Positions 11,212 to 23,343 are shown, counted from the first letter of the stretch. The stretch is 64,000 nt of DNA from Hygrocybe punicea (GCA_963556145.1 OY744462.1:4650001-4714000), one strand, 5' to 3'. Notes: generated by a model not told the origin, from the letters alone. Numbers and translations: made by a program.

Positions 11212-12417
11212 TTAGAGATTGGCAGCAGGGTCACTCAGAGCAACTATTTTTGGTTTCAGAGAGTCACGGGAGAATTTTTTGGGAGGGATGATAATGCTCA
11301 TTGAAGTGATGTCTGTGATGTACACATCGTGTGAATCACGGTGATCACACAGGCTAAACTTTTGGAGCATGAACTGCATCATGACCATTGCCCCCTACAG
11401 ATTAGCCTTGTAGTCATTTGGGGAGATGAATTGGCCATGGATGTTGTAAGTTACAATGCACTGAGGCACATGGGTTTCAACCATTTTGGACATGGCAACC
11501 CTTGCAGCATCGGATTGGACTGGCCAGTCAGTCATTTTCATGTGAGGGGTGTTATCTGATTGGTGGACAGAGACTTCACAAGGACAGATAATGATTGGGG
11601 AAAGCAACATACCAGGGTTGTTCTGGGATGGAATTTGCAGTGGATAGCGGCTGAGAAAGTGTTAAGTGGGCACATCACAGCAGCAAAGGATCACATTACC
11701 AAGAAAGGAACATGATGGAACCTCAATTTTTTAACACCACCCCTTAAGATGAACACTCCAGCACGGTTTGAACCAGGGATCTCAACTTGCTTCATCAGCC
11801 CCTCAATTGTTGCCATTGCTGCATTGTAGTCCTGCATGAGCAAGGCATAAGGAGGAGCAATTCTGGTGCAGGTGAGTTTAATGGCAGAGAAGGATTTCGT
11901 GGCATTGGTGGGCCCACACTGCAGGGCATCAGGCATGAGCCAGAAGTCATCATCCATCACATGAACTATGATTGACAGAGGAGTGAGGTAAATGAATTCT
12001 GTGGAGGGGTCCACACCTGCAGCCACCTGTGCAGTATAGGCAGTGTCAGCTGACTTGGCCACCTTTTTTTGGGACCAAATGATGACAGTGGCCATATTTT
12101 TGCCAGACTAAATTGTTCTGGAGATGTGGGCAGGCCATGTATGAGCCAGATGAAAACAAATGGTCATGGAGCACTTCAAGTTTTGCACTGAGAACCATAT
12201 CTGGAGACAACGGCATTTGAGGAATGCCAGGTGTGGTTGGTGGTGGAGCAGCCAGGTTGAGCAGAGTCATGGGAGCAATTTTGTTTACAGGGTTGGGCAC
12301 CAGATCAATGACCAGAATGTCAGCAGGGAGATGGGGGATGGGGGAACAGGATTCCAAAGGATTGTCTCAGGGGGGATGATCCTTGGGAAGGGAGTTGGGA
12401 ATGTCAGGAGCAGACAT
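11212..12417 (-). pseudogene. TE-associated protein of unknown function, copy A
   Basis: I do not recognise the family, but it clearly matches copies B (12.6-13.4 kb) and C (59.7-60.8 kb). The minus strand starts at 12417 (MSAPDIPNSLP). Central blocks are VMDDDFWLMPDALQCG, SFSAIKLTCTRI, LMKQVEIPGSNRAG and LRFHHVPFL. A GTAATG...CCCAG intron (about 11620-11699) corresponds to the first intron of copy C. The second exon has MKMTDWPVQSDAARVAMSKM, FISPNDYKANL and DVYITDITSMSIIILPPKKF, ending at 11212. In copy C the same places read ITEDDFWMMPDGMWRG, ADIKLTCTGG, IKISDWPVDSEEAQ and DVFVADIAGLRVVLPP. Stops near 12370, a frame change near 12080 and a stop near 11392 show decay. It is head to head with copy B. 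Confidence 0.6.
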
Positions 12418-12573
12418 TAGATGGTAGGGAACTGGGAGGGAACTGAGTTTATGGGTTAGTTTTTATGCAGAGGGGTTCAGGTGGATCAATGTATGAATGG
12501 AATGACACTGTGTGAAACTTTGTGATGAGCCCAGGTTGGAAACACTGTTCGGAGCTGAGACACAAATGAGACG

Positions 12574-13430
12574 TTGCGCTGGAACCAGGAAAACCTGCAT
12601 TTAAAAGAAAGGCACACAGAAATGGAGAAGGCAAGCCTGGTTGACATGATGGAGTGCAAATTTGAATGGAAGACCCAGGACAATGTAGGATGGTTGCAAA
12701 GGAGGCTGGATGAAGGAAATGAAGAACTGAATGAAAACATGGGTCAGTCCAATGTCCTGGCAGTAATAGTGAACATCACAAACTGAGACTTTGAGTTCAT
12801 GTCCTCTGGAACATGGGAAGCCAATGTTCATGATGCTGGGATGCCTCAAGCAGTGGAGTTGACATGCACCAAGGGACGACTGGAATACATTGGTTTGGTA
12901 GAAGATTTCACAGTAGCAGTCAAGAACCTAAGACAAATGATTGAGGGTGGATGGACTGCTGGTCTAGCTGTGACAGGAGTGCTTATCTGAGGCCCAGCCA
13001 ACATCCTCAGGCTGAATGTTTGCCATGTCCCATTTGAGGTTCGTCTCAGATATCATACCTATGTTTGGGTCATTTCACAGGAAGCGCATAGAGGAACAAG
13101 GAATATGACGGAGGTGGGAAGGGATTCAATAAGCCAACCGGTGTGGTGGTGGGTCAATTGGCTGCAGAGTGTGATGAGGAAGGGGAGGCCTTGAGGGTGG
13201 AGACTACTCATATGGCACACTTTGTTGCAGCATTTGATATCAAGGGACAACACATTTGGTGTGTTGATTACTCAACAATGTTACATGGGGCAGTGGCAGC
13301 AATTGAGTTTGGATTACACAAGAGAGCAGTTGGTAAAGAAGCACAGAGAACAGAGCTATTCATGGCAGACATCACATCAATCAGGGTGTTGATTCTGCCA
13401 AGGCATACTTCTCCTTGGCCAAAACAATAG
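12574..13430 (+). pseudogene. TE-associated protein of unknown function, copy B
   Basis: Same unrecognised family as copies A and C. Plus-strand blocks are VLAVIVNITN-stop-DFEFMSSGTWEANV (12755-12830), QAVELTCTKG, EDFTVAVKNLRQMIEGGW, RLNVCHVPFEV, then after an intron-like gap AAFDIKGQHIWCVDYSTMLH and TELFMADITSIRVLILPRH, ending at 13430. The alignment to copy C is collinear: LLVQITEDDFWMMPDGMWRG, DIKLTCTGG, DFNTAISSLRKLM, RFRHQPFHV, VFVADIAGLRVVLPP. In-frame stops at about 12784 and 12988 mark it as broken. The start is uncertain; the 12574 ATG is only the first in the open frame. The two copies diverge from a gap of about 160 bp and are well diverged from each other, so this is not a recent inverted duplication. 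Confidence 0.58.
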
Positions 13431-14410
13431 GCAAGTAGATATGTATGAGTGAGAAATTGTTGATGAAACTGTAAAGTCGATGTGAATATGAGAGCCACAT
13501 TCAGAACCATGTGAGGTATCACCTCTTGACAGCATGCCACACCAACTCATCAACTCCCTGTCTCATATTCACCAAAGAGTCAGGGAATTGAAAATCAGCA
13601 TCTATCACAGGGGGCAACTGTGATCCCACCCACAGACTAATGGATTGTCACAACTCAGTAGCCACAGTGTGAACTATTTGCAATGAGGTATGCCCTAACA
13701 TTTCGAGTCTAGTGGTGACTGTGACAACAGGCAGCAGATCAGGCTGAAAGTCTTACCTGGTGAGGGTTGGTGTTTGTGTCAGTCATGGCAGGTCAAATGT
13801 GTGAGCTGTTACAGGGGATTAGTTGGCTGACACAAGATGGTGAGTCGTGAAGGAACCACATGCAGTGTTTGGTTCATTGGGCCTGAAACAAAGCTGAAGC
13901 AGGTAAATAACTGAGGTCCTGACAGAGGGTATTCAAATGGCCACACTCACAGATGAAACTGTGTTATTGACACCACAAGATTTGAGCCCTTTAACTGTGG
14001 CTGAGATTCAACGTGGAGTAAAGGGTACTGAAGATTGCCTGGTGCCACAGCATGTGGCAGTTTATGTTGGACCACATCTTTGAACATGGAGGTGTGGCAC
14101 TACTTAACAAATTGAGGGACATGGTTGTACATAAAAGTCTGATGTTGGCTGCCACTCATGCAGAATTGTGAAAGGGCCAAAAATTAGTATTCAACAACCA
14201 ACAGGCCTTGAGGTGTCAAAGGAACCAGCTAGACTGCATTGCGGAAGACATGGAGGACACATCGAAGTTCCTGTGGTTGCCAACAGAACAGGAGACCAGA
14301 TCATGCTATCGACAATTCTACAATGTGATGTGAAATTCAGCAGTGTAGCAGGGGACCTGTGGCATTTGTACATGAGAGGTAGCAATCAAGGAATTGACAA
14401 AGATGTTGTT
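13431..14410. other. no gene recognised
   Basis: Sequence resembling the flanking pseudogenes in composition. A frame around 14168-14400 (with GGHIEVPVVANRTGDQIML) looks coding-like but matches nothing I know and is not obviously part of copy B. It ends where the LTR fragment begins. Confidence 0.4.
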
Positions 14411-14875
14411 TGTTACAGATTGCTTCTGCAGCAGGCTCTGGCAACAATCAACTTAACTAGGGGACCAGTTTCCAGGGAAGAGGACAGCAGTTTTCATTGT
14501 TGCTTACAACTAAGACAACACTGCTAAGAGGGGGGTCATGGTCTAATGTCATTGCGAGCCATGGGGGTTACCCAAGACAAGAGGGTCTGCCCCAAGAACC
14601 AGACTAAACGTAAGGAAAAGAAAGAAGAAAAAGTCTGAACCAACAACAAGAACAGCAGATATAGTGACTGGTCTTGAGGGGAGGTAAATGGGAATACAAC
14701 CATGAAGCTACAACATGTCCAACTACACCATGTGTTTACCATGAGGCACACATGAGGTGTCCTCATGTTGATGTTCTTGCAATCCAACTGGAGGCCCGGG
14801 TGTCATTTAGGATAGAAGAGGTCCAGATGACTCGGATGATTTGTCATTGGATCATGTGACATGCAGAATTACCTT
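14411..14875 (-). repeat. fragment of the 1565-bp LTR family
   Basis: It starts TGTTACAGATTGCTTCTGCA, the inverted 3' end of the LTR described at 35736-37300 and 43322-44886, and follows that LTR for about 465 bp, including the TATA-like stretch and the 'ggggcagac' block. Similarity stops at 'gcagaattacc', directly before the Helitron helicase segment, so the LTR copy was cut there. It is more diverged from the two complete LTRs than they are from each other. Confidence 0.8.
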
Positions 14876-14987
14876 GCTTGGCAAGGTGTACAAGGAACCC
14901 CACAATGAAGCCACTTTTCGTCTAACCAACTTTCCCACGAAATGATAATATTTTGTGTTGTATTATTAATAATAGTTTTACATGGTA

Positions 14988-17140
14988 CTAATGCGCACTC
15001 AGCCCTTTTCCCATTCGCCTCCACCATCTATCTGTTGCTGTGTCAAGTTTTTCCAACCTGTCATCCTCTTCTATGAGATACATGTTGTGGGATTTTTGGA
15101 ATATTTTTTCATCCAAGTCTCGCAACAAGCGAATTGTGGACCTTCCTGAACTTCGTGAGAGTGCAACATATAAGTTGAATAGGGATAGAGAATTTGTTGG
15201 TGGTGAGGCAATGTCCACTATAATGTATGGTATGGTCTGCCCTTGAGATCGATAATCCATGAAAGCGTATGCAGGTGTGATGGGAAACTGCCTGCGTCGT
15301 ACTGTTCTTTGCTTTGTTTTTCCATTCGCAGTTGGAATTCTTATCTGCATCCTCGTCGTTTCGAACTCCACAGGGATAACACCATCTTCAAGACCATCAA
15401 GTTTTGAAGCTCGAGTTCGTTGCAGTTTAACCAAAATATACAATGGAGATATTTCAGTTTAACCACAGGTTCCATCCCAATTGGAGGTTCATCTGGGTGC
15501 AGCATGATGTCCACAATTTCGCCCTGTGCTCCATTTGTCACATTGAGATCTGTTTCGACATTACTGGTGACCATCACCCTCATACCCTTGGCGATTTCGA
15601 CTGTTGATGGGAGGTCCTTTCTGTTTCAGCGCTTCTCTGTTTTCACCTGCATTGCAACACAGTATCATTCCAAGAGTGACAATGGACGGTTACCCACTGT
15701 GTCCTCAGCGGTACAAACAAAAAGTTGCCGGCCAGTTTCTTTACACCATTTCCGACAGGATGATTGATTCCAAAGAGCTCTAACAGCATGACGTGGCATT
15801 ACTAATGCAGCACTCGCCCATGGATCTTTTTGAAAATCGGTGGTGGGTGAACCATTCCTTCCAATAATGAGTTTTCAGAGAATGGATATGTGTCGATTAT
15901 TGAATTCGCCTTTCCGCAATTGTGTCAAAAGGTCTCGCCATTCAGGATCAGTTACTCGCATCTGTTCTTTCAAGATGACAACTGTTGTAAATTCCTCATA
16001 TATGGCGCGACCCAGCTGGCATTCAAGAGAGTTGGTGGCCATGTCAATTGGGCGATAAAGGTATTGTTCAACTTGTTGCGCAACTGGAGGAAATTGGTGT
16101 AGATCTCCGCAGAGAATGACGTTAACGCCACCAAACGAATAACCGGGACGTTCTGAATCCGATCCTTGCTTTCCGATCGATATATGTTTTGACAGGGTGG
16201 CAAGAAACGACTTCGAAATCATTGAATATTCGTCTATTATGAGGTATCGCTTGTTTCTCCAAAACTCTTGCAGTTTTGCCTTTGTCTCGCCACTCAATGT
16301 CCTTTGGGAATTGAATGATAACATCGCCAACATGTGAGTAGCTTTGCCATCGATCAATGATGCAGCCACTCCTGTATACGCCGACTTGACGAGAATATGT
16401 TTAGCACCTACAGAAGGAGATCAAGTTATTTCTTGTATGTCCTTTGATTTGGAGAAATTCGTACCTGCCCGAGAAAATGCATCGGTTATGGTTTGGATTA
16501 CTTTTGATTTACCCATCCCCCCTTCCCCATAGATAATCATTCTAAGAGGCGGTGGGTCATTCCCTGCAAGTGTTTGTTCCATATGCCAGACCACTATATT
16601 GTAGGCTCGACGTTGATCTGTCTTGAGTTGATCAGGATCTACGGAGGGTAATGCTGCTTCCGGTGCCAGCATGGATGGCCTGATATCTTGGTCTTTGTCG
16701 TTGGTCCACTCTACATCGTCAAGCCTGTCAATATGTGCGCCATCCTCATTTGCCTCGTTTGTAGGGTACGATCGATTGAGGTTGGAATTCATTGATAATA
16801 CGTCCCTTTTCATCTGAGCTTTCCACGTCAATAGATTTTGAATGTCACCACCACTCACATTGGTTATATCCATAGATTCCCGAATCCCCCAGTCCATGTC
16901 AGCAGGGGGGAAAACCTTCGCCTGTCTCGCTATCTCTATGGCAAGTCTCCCATGAACCTCCTCACGAACTGGTGTTTGAGCAGCAATGATGTCTGCTAAT
17001 CCTTGTTCCGTCAGCCTCTGTTCGGTTTCCAATAGAGTTCTGTCCGCATCATCCGTCTCCATGTCCACTTGGTCAATTGTCGACCAATCATTGCTTTTCC
17101 CCACCCCAAATGCTGCGCTATCGGCGGGTACCCACCACAA
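14988..17140 (-). pseudogene. Helitron PIF1-type helicase domain, N-terminus missing
   Basis: The C-terminal half of a RepHel protein. Reading minus: LTEQGLADIIAAQTPVREEV, then QLKTDQRRAYNIVVWHMEQT, the Walker A motif YGEGGMGKSKVIQTITDAF, and an intron of about 57 bp (16408-16464). Next come LVKSAYTGVAASLIDGKATH, the Walker B motif YLIIDEYSM, VILCGDLHQFPPV, ILKEQMRVTDPEW, GMRVMVTSNVETDLNVTNGA, and the C-terminal TPAYAFMDYRSQGQTIPYII and LFNLYVALSRSSGRSTIRLL. It ends near 14988. All superfamily-1 helicase motifs are visible. A stop at about 15885 and frame changes at 15770-15580 break it. The Rep half is absent: homology stops at about 17140, where low-complexity, hAT-like sequence begins. The other Helitron at 55.7-61.9 kb retains only the Rep half. 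Confidence 0.85.
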
Positions 17141-17151
17141 CCCACCCTAAG

Positions 17152-17971
17152 TACCTCGCGAACAACGGGGATGCGTCAATCGACGCGCTCCGTTTGTTTT
17201 CGCGAGGTTGGATGGGGCTGGGGAGGTTCCATGGGCGTCTGCCTCATTTCCGTCGTCCGTCGTCCGTTGCCCCTGTCCCCGTTCCCGTGCTCGTGGTCCT
17301 CATCGTCGCCATCGTCGTCATCCCCGTTGCCGTCATCGTCCCCATTGCCCTCGTCCTTCTTGTCCCGGTCTCTGTTGTCCTCGTTGTCCCGTTCCCCCGT
17401 TGTCGTCTTCCCGTTGTCGTAGTTGCCGTTCCCGCTTTGTCGTCGTCCTCCCGTTCTCATCGTCATCGTTCTTGTCTTCGTTTACCCCATCGTTGTCATT
17501 CCCGTCGTCCTCGTTCTTGCTGTCATGGTCGGCCTGGGTTGTCCCCGTTCTCGGCTGCGTCCCATCTGCTTGTTGCTGTTGCCGTGTTCGTGTTCGTTTG
17601 GCGCGAGGGTGCGAGAAAAAAACCTAAAAGTGTTTTAGTAGTTAGTAGAATAAATGAATAAATGAATAGGATGCTTACCTGTTGCCGTGTCATTGTTGAA
17701 AACGACCGTGGTTGTCGTTGCTGGTTTCTTGTTGTTGTTGTTTGCGCTTGTCACAGTTGTAGATTGGCTAAAGTAAAGAAATTAATATTGAAAATAAAGT
17801 AAATAGGAAAGAAAAAACCCACCTGGGGGGCTTGGTTGACAGACCCGTGAAAACCCGTCACCCGTGGATAACGGGTACGGTTTTGACACGGTGTGCAAAC
17901 CGAAATACCATACCTGAACCCGAATTACCCGTTTTGGAATAACCATGGGTAAACCCATACCCGTGCTGTGC
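17152..17971. mobile_element. right part of a non-autonomous hAT-like element
   Basis: It begins with the dyad module shared by the hATs here (ACCTCGCGA...GCGTCAATCGACGC...TCGCGAGGT, 17152-17208), continues with C-rich low-complexity sequence (17220-17600), and ends with subterminal ACCCG/CCCGT repeats and the hAT-like end CCCGTGCTGTGCCCTA at 17971. The matching left end and 8-bp duplication were not found, so the element is truncated or rearranged against the Helitron. The plus-strand open frames here (Val/Pro/Ser-rich) are low complexity, not genes. Confidence 0.5.
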
Positions 17972-18059
17972 CCTAAGAACACTCCAGAGCTGAGTCAGAG
18001 ACCAAGAGCTCTGAGGCCAAACTCAGTGAGTCCCTACTATATCCATGCCAGTGAACCAC

Positions 18060-19256
18060 TATCAACGAGTCAAATGACTTAGCAAAGAATGGAATGCTCC
18101 TGTCCACACATTTTACAAGCCCATCTCCAATGTTGGTTATAACTGCTACCATAGCTTTCTGTGTGCTGCCAGGGATTGCAAGCAATGTATTCACCATTAT
18201 CTAGACAAGAATGATGCCAAGTTGACCAGCAATTTGAGGAAACATGTGAAGTCTTGCTGGGGAGCTACGGCTATTGATGTCGCAGGAACTGTCAAGATGG
18301 CTGCTGAGGCATGTGAGAACATAACCCCTGCAGACCACCGGTTCCATTACAGCTGTCTTTGAGTGAACAAAGAAAGGGGCTGTTACCTATTCACATCACC
18401 AGCACCCCAAAACCAAGACCAAGTGAGTTGCCCTCATATTCCTGTGTCTGCCCAGTGGAGACTGACAGTAACAGAGCTGAGATTGTATGTTGGGTTTGCA
18501 AGAACTCGAGACCCTTCAATATCATTAGCAATCCTGGATTTCCTACCTTGATGAAGACAGGATGGCCAGAGTACTACATACCATTGCCATCCACAGTGTC
18601 CAGGAATGCAAGGCTGGTATTCCTGTGTATGCACCACCTAATCATGAAGATGCTAAATGTAAGTAAGTGTTGTAAGGAGTGGGTATCAGTGAACTTACAT
18701 GTGGTGTAGGAAACCAAGGGCAAGCTCAGCTTCACAACAGATGCTTGGACATCACTGAACCATAAGGCGTACATAGCCCTGACAGTCCACCTGAAACACA
18801 AGGGAAAATCCTTGTGTATAGTCCTTGATGTCGTGAAGGTCATGAAATCCCATTCTGGCATCAACTTGGCAACAGCATTCACCAGCATCCTAAAGGACTT
18901 CCAAATTGAGCACAAGATAAGTGAAGCTCCCACAGGGTGATGTGAGGGTGATACTAATGATTAATGGGCACCAGATCCTGTCGGTGACCTGTGACAATGC
19001 CTCCTACAATGATACAATGATTACCAAACTTGACTGCCAGCTCAACGATTTTTCTGAAGTCAACCACATCCGTTGTTTCCTATATATTGTGAACTTGATA
19101 GCCAAACATTTGCTGAAACAGTTTGATATCTTGAAGTGTGGTGATAGTACAGATGCCAATGATCCTGAGGTGGAGAAGTTGCTGGACAAGTTAGCAAAGG
19201 ATTTTGAGGCCAAAGAGAGCACCACACAAGACCTTGACAACACTGAAGAGGACTAG
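18060..19256 (+). pseudogene. old hAT transposase, segment 1 (BED finger and N-terminal core)
   Basis: First piece of a hAT transposase gene now scattered over 18.0-35.5 kb. It holds a BED-type zinc finger, HSFLCAARDCKQCIHHYLD ... NLRKHVKSCWG (about 18130-18265). An intron follows (GTGAGT near 18422), then AEIVCWVCKNSRPFNIIS and LMKTGWPEYYIPLPSTVSRN. A second gap of intron size precedes FTTDAWTSLNHKAYIALTVH (18730-18790), which holds a hAT catalytic-core aspartate. SHSGINLATAFTSILKDFQI and LSVTCDNASYNDTM follow, then an Asp/Glu-rich tail. In-frame stops show decay. The gene resumes at about 22.56 kb. Confidence 0.8.
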
Positions 19257-19799
19257 TGGGGTGTGGGCCATTGCTTTGCATGGCAAGTTACTCGTCCCTC
19301 TTTGGCAATGAAAAGTTTAGTTATATTCAGACTGAGTATATATGAACACTGCAGCATTATTATCACTGATATATGTCCTCTATCAGTACAAAAAAATAGT
19401 GTTCATATATCATCCTGAAAACACAACCCTGTCAACAAATTTGCAAGTTGTAATTGTTCAAAATCAAGATTTCTGTTCTGGATTTACAAATACCTTCAAA
19501 TTTTGATATTCTTTGTTGATGTGGCTGACCGTGAAAGTGTTAGTTGTGCAATTTGTGCTGGTCAACATTTCTGCAACCATAATCAATATTTCCATCAAAG
19601 AACAAGAACAAATTTAAAAACAGTTAGAAATACAATTTTGAATCATGAATAACAATTAACATCAAGATTTTGATTATATGATATTGTTTCTTTGTAAGTT
19701 TTTCCAAAAGCAATGTAAATCTGCGTGATGTTTCATAAAGCCGACAAAATAGTATATGCAATGGTGTGTCCTATACATGAGGTTTTCTTGTTATCACAA

Positions 19800-20270
19800 T
19801 TACAGCCATTTGTGTCAATGATGTCACTTTTTGAAAAATTTTAAATCAATTGAATAATATGGACTTGAAGAAATCTTTTGTGCTCTATCTTGTATCTCAT
19901 ATACTGCATGGATTTACAGGATTACAGAGGGAAAGTTGTACTATTTTCTATGGGCTATCAGCTCCTGTAATTACATTTGGACTATATTTAGTGTGTGATG
20001 AGTGGTGGATGAAATAAAGAGGTAAAGTAGTATTTTTGACACCCAATATGATATTGTAAAATTATGGCATCAAAAGAGCTCCTATGAACAAGATTGTAGG
20101 GAGAAAATTGTTCATTTTTTCAAGGACTAAAAGTACATATACTGTATTTTTCTTCATTTTTGTCCTTTGAGTCAAATATTACTCTGTATTATATTTGTAT
20201 GTATTGGACTTGAAATATCACATGAATCATAATTATGGGATCAAAAAACAAAAATGAAGGAAAATAAGGT
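19800..20270 (+). repeat. AT-rich repeat family, copy 1
   Basis: Matches 41720-42215 over about 400 bp, with the shared block 'acacccaatatgatattg' followed by 'taaaattatggcatcaaaag'. The right side forms inverted arms, 'tactgtatttttcttcattt' (from 20138) against 'aaatgaaggaaaataaggta' (to about 20270), at the same position as the 41-bp hairpin of copy 2. No coding potential. Likely one end of an unclassified element. Confidence 0.75.
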
Positions 20271-21281
20271 ATATCCCTTGAAAAACCATTGTATGACTCT
20301 TTTGCTTTTGGTCAGACATTGCTTTTGCCTTAGTTTTGCCTTTTACCTTGTCCTTCACTGCCAAATACATTGAATGACTTATGAAACATAAGTATGTAGG
20401 AGATATCTCACCTTCATCATTAATATCTGGTTTGCTACCAATAGGGACATTGTGTCCTTTACACCAGTCAATCACCTGTTTGATAATCTCAAGCTTTGTG
20501 GTCATGGACAGATGACTAAATGACCAATTTGCAGTGGTCATGCCAGCACAGAGTCATCGTATTCAGTCCACTCTATAGGAATGTTGTAATTGATTTATTA
20601 ATTGTAATGCATATGAATCCACACCAAGATCCTCTGGCATAGTCTCTGTATTGATCTTGACAAAAAATTCTTTGAGGAGCCATTCATTGAAAGTCTTACT
20701 GTGCCAGTCACAATTTAACTCCTGTGCCTCTGTTGCCTTCAGGACCTCATCCCATATTTTGTCCATAACAGTATCAGTATACTTCAAGTAGTCACAAAGG
20801 ATGTTGGTGGCATCTTTATCTTGTTTAACGTATTTTGCTGAATATTAGGGAACTTTGTTGTCAGCGATTGCCACTGTAGCATAGATGTACATGTCCATTT
20901 GGTATATAATATATTGCATTGGCTCCTGATATCATTCAGGTATTTCATGCCACAATTCACCATCAAGTGGTGGCATTGTGAGGGTGATTTTTGAGTACAT
21001 ATAGATTACGGGTATACACTGGAATGGTACCAAAAGCCCTGTATTGTTCCGGTATCTGTGAAGGGACCATGTATTGGATTTGGAAAATTCTTGGGCAGGG
21101 CATCAGGCCAGTATTTGAGGGTGGAAAGATTTACCGCAGGACTGGAGACTTTGAGAATGGGGAGATCCATTGCAAGAGCAGAATAACTTTTGTGAAGGAA
21201 TTGTGAGGTGAATTGGGTGAGTGTAACAGGATGAATTTGTTTGTCAGTGTTTTGGGCTATAAACAGGAAAGGATAAATCAC
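20233..21281 (-). CDS. unrecognised coding-like frames
   Basis: Three successive minus-strand frames: 21281-21006 (with ALAMDLPILKVSSPAV), 20966-20563 (MKYTDTVMDKIWDEVLKATE ... NEWLLKEFFVKINTETMPED) and 20541-20233 (KLEIIKQVIDWCKGHNVPIG, Lys-rich tail). Amino-acid use is protein-like and short introns could join them, but I recognise no family. The frames lie inside the AT-rich insert and may be its own gene. No upstream promoter is evident. Confidence 0.35.
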
Positions 21282-21479
21282 TTGATCTATATGTGTTTGG
21301 GCATGTGTTCAGCTTTAGTTCTGAAGGACTGAACACAGGTTATGACAAACACAGCCAAACATAAATTTGATGTGTTCTTGACTTGCGATAAATGTGGGCT
21401 GTTTAATGATGGTGTATGACTGTTCAGACTGCAGTATTTTGAGCATGGGAAGATTGTTGCCAATTTATTGGGAGCTTGA

Positions 21480-22230
21480 CAATATTTGGGTACTAATTTT
21501 TATGCAATAGTGGATTTTATGTGTAGACATATGGCTTACAAGGTACTTATCAAACAGTGTTCGGCCTGTTGAACAACTGTTCAACAAATGATAACAGACT
21601 GGGAGATGATGTTGGGTAACAATTGCATCCATGGTACTGCATCCTGAGCAACACACAGTTGACAGGCATATACCCATCAATGAAGCATGGAATTTAGACA
21701 ATACTATAGTTTATAAGTATTTGTATTGCTTGCCAAGTACTTGCCAAAAAATGTTCAGCCTGTTTGACCAGTGTTCAACTAGTGCCTCGGTATTGATTGA
21801 TTAGTAAAGACAACGTGAATTGTGAATCTAGCTACCTCATATAATGTACGTATCATTATTTATGTGATTGTATTGCTTCAGATTGAAGCTTGGACACTTG
21901 CTGAACACCTTGTTGAACACTGTTCGGCCTGTTCGACAAGTGTTCGACAAGTGCCTCATTAATAAATACAATGTGCATTACAAACATAGCTACATTCTAT
22001 AGAAGGTACATAATGTATGTAATTGCCATGCCTCAGAGTACACCTGGAACACAAGTTGAACACCTTGTCAAACACTGTTCGGCCTGTCTGACCAGTGTTT
22101 GATGTTCCTCCTGTAAATACTTCTAATACATATTGCACAATATATGTATTTGTAAACACATTTGATGTATGGTTGTCAATTACACTGGCAGTTCCTTAGA
22201 ATCCAGATGGGACACTGGTTGAACACGTCA
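21480..22230. repeat. degenerate ~160-bp tandem repeat with internal dyad
   Basis: The motif 'cactgttcggcctgtt' or close variants recurs near 21556, 21755, 21920 and 22075. It is flanked on each side by gaaca/tgttc-rich arms that can pair (for example 'gttgaacactgttcggcctg' with 'ttcgacaagtgttcgac'). Spacing is about 160-195 bp. AT-rich spacers with 'tacataatgtatgt' alternate with the motif. It lies toward the right side of the AT-rich insert and could be subterminal transposase-binding sites. Confidence 0.6.
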
Positions 22231-22559
22231 CAGAGCAATGGTCAGTGCCTTCCACTCATCCCTATTTCACAAGGTGCACATTGCCCTAATGATGCAGTTG
22301 AGTAGTGTAATAAAACCGTCAACCTGTAGCACTACCTATTCCCCATTTGGAACCTATGATCTGGCTGCATTATTGTTCTTTCTGATTGGGACAAGAAATT
22401 CTCACAGTCAGCTCTGCCCAGTCACATGGTTTCATAATTATTCTCAGGGCTTCAAAATTGTTGCCACAGTTTCACAAAATTGTTGCCATGGCTTGGCAAA
22501 TTAGAGTGTGACCCTGAGTTTGAGAATCCACCATATAGAATGATTCCCTTATAGGGACT

Positions 22560-22868
22560 CATAATGAGTTCGATGACACAAAAGATGCCCTTGATGAGGA
22601 TGAAGCATTGACAAATGAGCAATGGTCTGCCATCCAGCCGGTGATGCTTGTCCTAGCAAAAGTGAGAGGAGTGATCACCTACTCGAACAAAAGGATAATG
22701 AAAGACACTTAGCTTCACAAATTATCCTTCAAAATTATCCACTCAACCACCATCCTCCTGCCAGCGTGGAAGGACATTGTCAAGGAACTGAAGCTGACTG
22801 AACAGATAATGCCACGAGATGTCCGGACATGCTGGAACTCGACCTACAATATGCTCAAGTTTGCAATC
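22560..22868 (+). pseudogene. old hAT transposase, segment 2
   Basis: Continues segment 1: EALTNEQWSAIQPVMLVLAK, a stop, then IIHSTTILLPAWKDIVKELK and QIMPRDVRTCWNSTYNMLKF. The W-N-S-T motif before a helical block is typical of hAT transposases of this group. The frame is cut exactly at 22868, where a hAT element starts; the 8 bp TTGCAATC at 22861-22868 recur as TTGTGATC after that element. Confidence 0.82.
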
Positions 22869-23266
22869 TAGTGTTGGGCAGGTTTGGATTGAGACCGACC
22901 CAAACCTGGTTTAGACTGAACCAAAACCACCAGTTTTGGTTTTGGTTTGGGAATTTCCAGCAGAGACTGAACCATTTGGTCTCGGTTTGGGGATTTGGCT
23001 GCACACCCAAATGGTTTCAAACTGAGTTTGAACAGCAAGCTGATAATCCCCAGTCAGCCACTTGGCAGACTTCCAAACTCACCCTCTCCACCACCAACCA
23101 CCTACCAACTGTGAAAAACACTGCCAACATATGTGAAACGAGGACAATGGAGCACCTGACATCAACAAAATGGGCAGCTGGGAGTGCCACCCACATATGT
23201 TTTTTATTTTATTATTTTATTCACTAACAATTATTTTAAGTTGCAGATCAATACACCACCACTACC

Positions 23267-23267
<1 letters not shown>

Positions 23268-23343
<76 letters not shown>

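Larger units (their letters stand above)
19257..22559. mobile_element. AT-rich insert of about 3.3 kb in the old hAT transposase
   Basis: It separates segments 1 and 2 of the hAT transposase. It contains a copy of an AT-rich repeat with a hairpin end (19800-20270), minus-strand coding-like frames (20233-21281) and a degenerate tandem array (21480-22230). Terminal repeats and a target duplication were not found, so the edges are set only by loss and return of transposase homology. It may be more than one insertion. Confidence 0.5.

Noticed and set aside
14850..14905. The hairpin at the end of the helicase segment as a Helitron 3' terminus.
   Set aside because: A stem (ACCTTGC/GCAAGGT) is present, but no CTRR follows and the join to the LTR does not fit an A^T site. 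It marks a junction, not a proven terminus.
17077..17661. A long Val/Pro/Ser/Arg-rich open frame as a protein.
   Set aside because: It runs from the antisense of the Helitron helicase into low-complexity C-rich DNA; several frames are open at once.
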